A stretch of DNA of 64,000 nucleotides from positions 265,593,111 through 265,657,110 of the forward strand of contig OX422219.1 in assembly GCA_949130495.1 (NCBI GenBank), in the 5' to 3' direction. The position numbers were made by a program, and so were the translations under genes. Numbering within the stretch: position 1 is the first letter of the stretch; each line of letters begins with the position of its first letter. The notes beneath the pieces were generated by a model. It was given only the letters and a program-made list of their open reading frames with translations. It ran no database searches and was not told the origin of the DNA. This stretch comes from Sambucus nigra (Eukaryota > Streptophyta > Magnoliopsida > Dipsacales > Adoxaceae). Of this stretch, positions 59,340-64,000 are shown piece after piece.

Positions 59340-60755
59340 CCTACCCCGAGAAAAGAATAACCTAGCCGATGCTCTCACCACTTTGGCCTCCATGGTCGAC
59401 ATGCCCGAGGGAATAATAATGACCCCCTTCCTAGTTCAAAAGCAAGACAAACCTACCCATTTTTTCCATGTGAAGCTCGTCTCCACCGAAGATCACGAAC
59501 CAGCCGATTGTTGGTACTATGATATCTGGTGCCTCCTCAAACATGGTAAGTATCCCGAGAGTTCCAATAAGAAGGACCGAATAACCTTCCGAAAACTGGC
59601 CGCCCAGTACATCATCTGTCATAAATCTCTACTCAAGAGGAATTTCAATGGAACTCATCTACACTGCATCGCAGGGGCTGAGATTGAGAAAACAATGCAC
59701 AAACTCCATAGCGGGAGTGAGAAACCCACATGAATGGTCACATGCTCGCTAAGAAGATCATCCGACAAGGCTACTACTGGACCACCATGACTCAGGATTA
59801 CATCGCCTATGTCCAGAGATGCCTCAAATGCCAACAATTCTCCAATCTTCAACACTTACCTCCATGAGAGTTATACAACATGACCTCTGCCTGGTCGTTC
59901 TCCATCTGGGGTATCGACATTATAGGGAAGGTTACACCAAAGGCTTTAAACTGGCATGAGTTCATCCTGGTCGCCATCGATTACTTCACCAAATGGGTCA
60001 AAGCTGAGTCATACGCGGTGTTAAACCCCAAGAAAGTGGCCAAATTCATTAAGAAGAATATCATCTGCCGATATGGGGTCCCACATGAGATAGTGTCAGA
60101 TAACGGGTTACACTTCGAAGAAGAAGTCACAGAAGTTATCAATGAGTACGGGATTCAGAGACACAAATCTTCTCCCTATCGACCTCAAACCAATGTCGCA
60201 GTTGAAGCCGTCAATAAGAACCTCAAAGCCATCATCCGCAAGATGACCGAAAGCTGTAAGGATTGGGCCGACTGGATCCCATACGCCCTCTGGGGCTATT
60301 GAACCTCAATCCGAACCTCTATCAGGGCTAACCCTTACTCCCTAGTCTACGAAATGGAAGCAGTCCTCCCTATGGAGCTGGAAATACCATCGCTACGCGT
60401 CATGCTCGAAAGCAAGGTTAGTGAAGAAGACTGGTGCCAAAGCCGTCTTGATGAGCTAGCCCTCCTAGATGAAAGAAGATTAAAAGTTCTTTATCACATA
60501 CAGGGGTACCATCGCCAAATAGCGCGATCATTCAATAAGAGAGTCAAGGAATGCGGTGTCCGGGAGGGGGATTTATCCCTCAAAGAGATAATAGAACCCA
60601 TCTGGGACCCCAGAGGAAAATTCAAGCCCAATTGGAGCGGCCCCTACATTGTGAAGAAAATCTTATCCGGCGGTGTCGCCATGATCACTGACCTGGATGG
60701 GGAAGATATGGCTCATCTAGTCAATATGAGTCATCTCAAGAAATTCCACCCCTAG
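59340..60755 (+). pseudogene. Tat2 integrase, catalytic triad preserved
   Basis: The tether NLADALTTLASMVDMPEG is at 59365-59410. The zinc module is split by a frameshift near 59735; the second half keeps QGYYWTTMTQDYIAYVQRCL then KCQQF. The core has SIWGIDIIGKVTP (first Asp), IVSDNGLHFEEE (second Asp) and SSPYRPQTNVAVEAVNKNLK (Glu), so all three catalytic residues remain. The C-terminus has ARSFNKRVKECGVREGDL and FKPNWSGPYIVKKILSGGVA and ends HLVNMSHLKKFHP at 60753. One stop at 60301 (probably CGA to TGA) and another at 59866 interrupt it. Confidence 0.93.
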
Positions 60756-61228
60756 TCCGAAGTCTCGACGCGCTGCGACTCTTCTCATCTCCATTCTATT
60801 ATAAAAAACAAACTCTCCATTTCCCTCTACCCAGAACTACGTGGGCCCGATCCTCTACAAAAAAACTATTTTAAACTTTTCAAAAACCCCAGAGGTACGT
60901 AGGCAACTCATACATCTTACATGAGCATGACCAATTCTTTTTCACAAAATACTATTCTTTTCTTACCTCCGAGAACGGCGGTTCATTCTTAAATTATTTG
61001 AACAAAAGGATTATGTATGCCTTAACGATCGGTATAGATAATTCAAAATACAAAACTCATCAAAAGGCTCAACTGGATGATCAAAAACTTGTTTATTTCA
61101 TTAATAAGAAATTACAGTACGGATTACATAAGAAAAAGGAATGAATAACTCCCTTCCCCGTCACCATAAAAAGCCAAATAAAATCCCTACATACATTCCC
61201 TATTACATAAATAAACTCCCTAGGATTC
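60756..61228. other. Convergent spacer between integrase and antisense gene B
   Basis: Contains two TACGTGGG/TACGTAGGCAACTC words (60838 and 60895) of the kind found in the LTR near 51940, suggesting duplicated LTR-leader sequence. No coding sequence was recognised. Confidence 0.45.
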
Positions 61229-62581
61229 CTACCCACAGCTACCAGAGGAGCCTTCACCCTCATCATCTACATCTTGAGGTCCCCAAGTTTCCCCTTCCTA
61301 AATAGAGTGCCACAAACATTCCATGGATCGATGAGACTTAACCATTTTTGAAAAGACCACAACACCCCCTTCCATAGAGTCAGATAAAATAGACCATCTT
61401 TAACCAGTCTCTACCGCCAACATCTTACTGACTACTTTCCTCCATAACCACCTCATATAATCTTTGGGGACATGGCAAACCTTCCCAACAGACTGAGAAG
61501 GATGGGTCGATGGACGCCACTTTTCCCACAGAGACCCAAGCAACAGACGCAGGCGCTCAGTCAAATCTTTTACTGGAAAGAAATTTGAGGTCTGAGGGGG
61601 CACGACCTGTGCCCAGCCAAATTGGCACAGATGTCGCCAATGGAAATAAAAAGAGGTCTGTTTAAGACCAACCAGTCGCACATATGAATACTATCCTAGG
61701 TCCAGAAAAGGCTGCAATTGTCCCCACCAAGGCACGGACCAATACAGCCCACAAGCCCCGTGCTCCACAAACCAATTCTACCAGTTCTCAACATATAGGC
61801 TAACGCGGATGAAGTAGCGCAAAAAGAAGTTGGGTACAGCCGACAAAGGATATTCTGGAGGAGTCGATTAGCGGAATCTTTCAGACAACCACAAGAACAG
61901 CATCACAGGGCTACCCCTTAAAAATTCAGAACGACCTTCTCTCCAGGCATCCAGGCCATTCAGATCCGCCAATATCATCGTCGCAAGATTGCGAGGATAT
62001 GACATCCATGAAGTAATGGCTGCAAGTTGTGGGTCCACTTACACCTCCCCAATCACCAACAACAATTTGGAGACCAGACCCAGAACAACGGCTCTAGCAT
62101 AGCCGACATCACCTACTTCCCGCAAATGCACGGACCGCAGCACCTCCGGGAGGGAGATCATTCCTCTAGCAACCAATGATCTAGTCGTTGAAGGTGAAAT
62201 ATGAAGAAGCACGACCAAAAAATCCCTAGGAGAACGGGAAAATTTGGGCAAAGCCATGACAACACTGGGATTTACACCCAGTATGGTAGAAAATTCCTCG
62301 TAGGTAGGACAAACTTCTTCCAACCCAAAGAAGAATACATGGTCTTCGGGGTATCAGAATTGTACCGCCGCCATCAGCATATTCCACTCAATAGGCTGAT
62401 TGCGCCACAAGGAGACTCGACGCATGTTGAAAGCATCGTAGTCAACATTATTAGAGCATATAGCTTCCAAGGCTTTGAGGTAGTTGGCAAAACTCGGTGC
62501 TACCAGGGAGAGCCATCTTGCAAGGCTAAGAGATGGTGGGAAAGTAGATAAGACTACAAAGGTGTGATGAAAACACTCCAC
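61229..62581 (-). pseudogene. Tat2 antisense gene B: PMD/DUF7745-like protein
   Basis: One frame of about 450 codons on the minus strand from about 62581 to the stop at 61229, broken by several stops. Near 62340-62420 it reads WNMLMAAVQF, a stop, then YPEDHVFFFGLEEVCPTYEE followed by FSTILGVNPS. The pattern of a hydrophobic helix, F-W-P-x-x-H-x-F-x-F-G, and T-x-E-E-(Y/F) is that of PMD-related plant proteins (DUF7745 type) known from Tat elements. Towards the C-terminus RLRLLLGSLWEKWRP and VPKDYMRWLWRKVV lead to an acidic end (QDVDDEGEGSS). The first codon of the open frame is GTG and lies too close to the TATA box, so the true start is probably downstream and uncertain. Function unknown. Confidence 0.7.
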
Positions 62582-62590
62582 CCTTACCCC

Positions 62591-62760
62591 TTTTTATACT
62601 TGAGAACCCTCACAAGAGACAAAATCCTGGCAGAAATCGAAGGGGATCCTACCCCACAAGGTACAAAGGCTGAAGAAGGTACCATTAAAAGCTTTAAAAT
62701 TGATGGGACTGGACTGAACTACCGATAGGCAGGTCAGGGTGCTTACCGATCGGCAATCCC
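62591..62760 (-). promoter_or_regulatory. Presumed antisense promoter of gene B
   Basis: The minus strand carries TATAAAAA at 62598-62591. Upstream are ACCTGCCTATCGG (62734-62722) and TGCCGATCGGTA (62755-62744), both also present upstream of the TATA box in the LTR (51296-51353). Predicted transcription would run leftward into gene B. Confidence 0.6.
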
Positions 62761-63111
62761 CCATTTTTGGAAATTTCCTCCTTTCCGCTTTTGTCAAATC
62801 AGAAAACTCAATAAAAGTAAATTGATATTCTCAAAAGAATTTCAAGAATCATGTTTTCTCCTTATAGGATTCTCCTTTTAAATAAAATCTTTCCTTACAA
62901 AATTCTAAAAATATTCCTTTTTTACCGTCTCAATAGCAAAGTAAAAAGCGCATGCATTCATTCATCATTAATAAAAGATAATAATAAAAAACTCCCATTA
63001 CATTGCATATATTTGTATTCTGTGTTACATCAATTTTGTAAGAAACAATAAAAGAAAAGCCAAAAACAACGAGACTCAGCCCGAACCCACATTTCACTCC
63101 CTCTCTCTCGC
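62761..63111. other. Spacer between antisense genes A and B
   Basis: AT-rich, with stops in all frames; it presumably holds the 3' end of gene A and the upstream region of gene B. Nothing else was recognised. Confidence 0.4.
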
Positions 63112-64000
63112 TCAAGAGCTCCGACCCCTGCGACGCGCTCTCTTCCCCCTATGGTGAGGCGACGCACCACCACTACCCGAGCCCGAGTCCTCTTCGGACA
63201 AATAAGACGACACCAAGCAAGAAGGAACAAGTACAGCATCCCCAATGTGGGCAGTCACTGATGATATCTAGTCTCTGATGTCCCTGAGCCAAGTGGTCGA
63301 CACCTGGACTTGCTGCAAGGAAAAGGAAAAATCAGTATCAAAACAGGAATGACCAAAACAGAAAAGAAAGAAAGGAACAGAAAGGTATACCGCAGGTCGA
63401 AGGACCTCCTCTGTCAAACCCAACTCCTCCGGATCCATCACAAGAGTACGGTGCAGCATCGTCACTATCCCTCCATCAGTCCGCCGGATGTTGTACGAAG
63501 GGGTATGCAACCACACAAAAGGGGACCTCCGAGGTTGCCATCGCCCTAGATGCCAATGGACCACCACCACTGTGGGAAGACCCCACCACCCGACTTGAAC
63601 ATGTCGGAGGGAAGGGCAAGGCATCATGTATGCTGGGAGCCATCAACTAGCTAATCACAAAGTCCATATAGTCATACGGCGCAGCCGTATCAGTGTACAA
63701 CGAGTAGGACTCGTCAATCATCGCCGGGATCCTCTCATCTTCCAACACTTGTCGTTCCGGCCTCATAGACATAGGGGGCTGTGCGGGTGGCACCACCACC
63801 TCCCCCTCGGTGATCTGAAGAACTACCCTCTCCCCAAGATACCAGGAATGGCTGAACTCATGCGCCAATAAATGCCTCATCTGTGCGTTCACCCCAATCA
63901 TCCCCGTGTCCTGAACGGATGTCCCCCAAGGATGAAAGGTCACCTAAAAATCACCAAGCAAGGCATGAGTCAATACAAGATTAGAAGGTGAAAAAACCAA
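63112..64000 (-). pseudogene. Tat2 antisense gene A with a 78-bp intron, partial at window edge
   Basis: Reading leftward, coding-like sequence runs from the window edge (MTFHPWGTSVQDTGMIGVNA at 63943), shifts frame near 63640, and continues as RWQPRRSPFVWLHTPSYNIR and LGLTEEVLRPA to 63391. The intron at 63390-63313 has GTATAC...CTTGCAG borders and a pyrimidine-rich 3' part, and joins phase 0 to QVQVSTTWLRDIRD. After one stop (TAG, 63270-63268) exon 2 gives SSYLSEEDSGSGSGGAS and a basic end RGKRARRRGRSS, then TGA at 63114-63112. An acidic serine stretch before a basic NLS-like tail suggests a nuclear protein. I do not recognise the family. Its start lies outside the window or near the edge. 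Confidence 0.65.
63313..63390 (-). other. Spliceosomal intron in antisense gene A
   Basis: 78 bp, GT at 63390-63389 and AG at 63314-63313 on the minus strand, T-rich throughout (TTTCTTTCTTTTCTG), with exon-joining phase 0 that keeps the reading frame. It is antisense to Tat2 genomic RNA. Confidence 0.7.

Larger units (their letters stand above)
50330..64000 (+). mobile_element. Tat-clade Ty3/gypsy element (Tat2), 5' LTR to beyond window
   Basis: LTR, PBS, leader, gag, protease, RT, RNase H, archaeal-type RNase H and integrase follow on the plus strand, then two minus-strand genes. The 3' LTR is not reached. Gag to protease is in one frame, RT to archaeal RNase H in a second and integrase in a third, all with scattered stops. 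It is inserted in the 3' LTR of the element that starts at 39238; the left 5-bp flank is GATGA. Confidence 0.93.

Noticed and set aside
62579..62581. Start codon of antisense gene B at this position
   Set aside because: The codon is GTG and lies only about 10 nt from the TATA box, so it would be upstream of the expected transcription start.

Overview
The window is plant nuclear DNA, almost certainly from a flowering plant and probably a eudicot. The grounds are AT-rich intergenic sequence, TA/GA/CA microsatellites, short GT-AG introns, Tat-clade Ty3/gypsy elements with a second archaeal-type RNase H, a plant mobile domain (PMD) gene, Helitron ends and a captured fragment of a TMK-like LRR receptor kinase. 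No intact host gene, tRNA, rRNA or CRISPR array was found. Essentially everything recognisable is transposable-element DNA, mostly decayed and nested. The species cannot be named from the sequence.

Layout. 1-2577: a Helitron 3' end sits in the 3' part of a gypsy LTR (+) that is followed by a Met-tRNA-type primer binding site. 3560-5890: a broken Ty1/copia pol fragment (-). 5893-12533: a non-autonomous or decayed gypsy element (-) with a partial 3' LTR, polypurine tract, gag relic, PBS and full 5' LTR. 12611-14015: a 182-bp tandem array split by an 895-bp solo LTR with target duplication CATTT. 16308-19820: a 3.5-kb gypsy solo LTR with TSD ACTTG. 21616-35976: a full-length 14.4-kb Tat-type gypsy element (Tat1) in minus orientation, with two LTRs, PBS and near-perfect TSD; its gag-pol is on the minus strand and a plus-strand, intron-containing PMD gene lies between pol and the 3' LTR. 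36182-38018: a second Helitron 3' end, a 575-bp foldback palindrome, and a Pack-MULE-like TIR element carrying a TMK-like LRR fragment. 38225-38745: a cluster of inverted GGTCACG motifs. 39238-50329: a gypsy element with about 3-kb LTRs, no recognisable pol, a 3.1-kb solo LTR (TSD TAGGA) in its internal region, and its 3' LTR cut at 50330 by a second Tat-type element. 50330-64000: that second element (Tat2, plus strand) with LTR, PBS, gag, protease, RT, RNase H, archaeal RNase H and integrase, followed by two minus-strand genes; it runs off the right end.

How the parts work together. In both Tat elements the sense strand encodes the usual copy-and-paste machinery, while the segment between integrase and the 3' LTR carries one or two genes in antisense. 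Tat1's antisense gene is a PMD protein with several introns near its 3' end. Tat2 carries a PMD/DUF7745-like gene with its own TATA box and a separate gene with a clean 78-bp phase-0 intron and a basic, NLS-like tail. Antisense introns are not spliced from sense genomic RNA, so they can survive retrotransposition. The antisense promoter of Tat2 shares a 13-nt motif and a CCGATCGG palindrome with the sense LTR promoter. All coding regions carry stops, many of them C-to-T or G-to-A changes expected from deamination of methylated cytosine, so the copies here look silenced and inactive.
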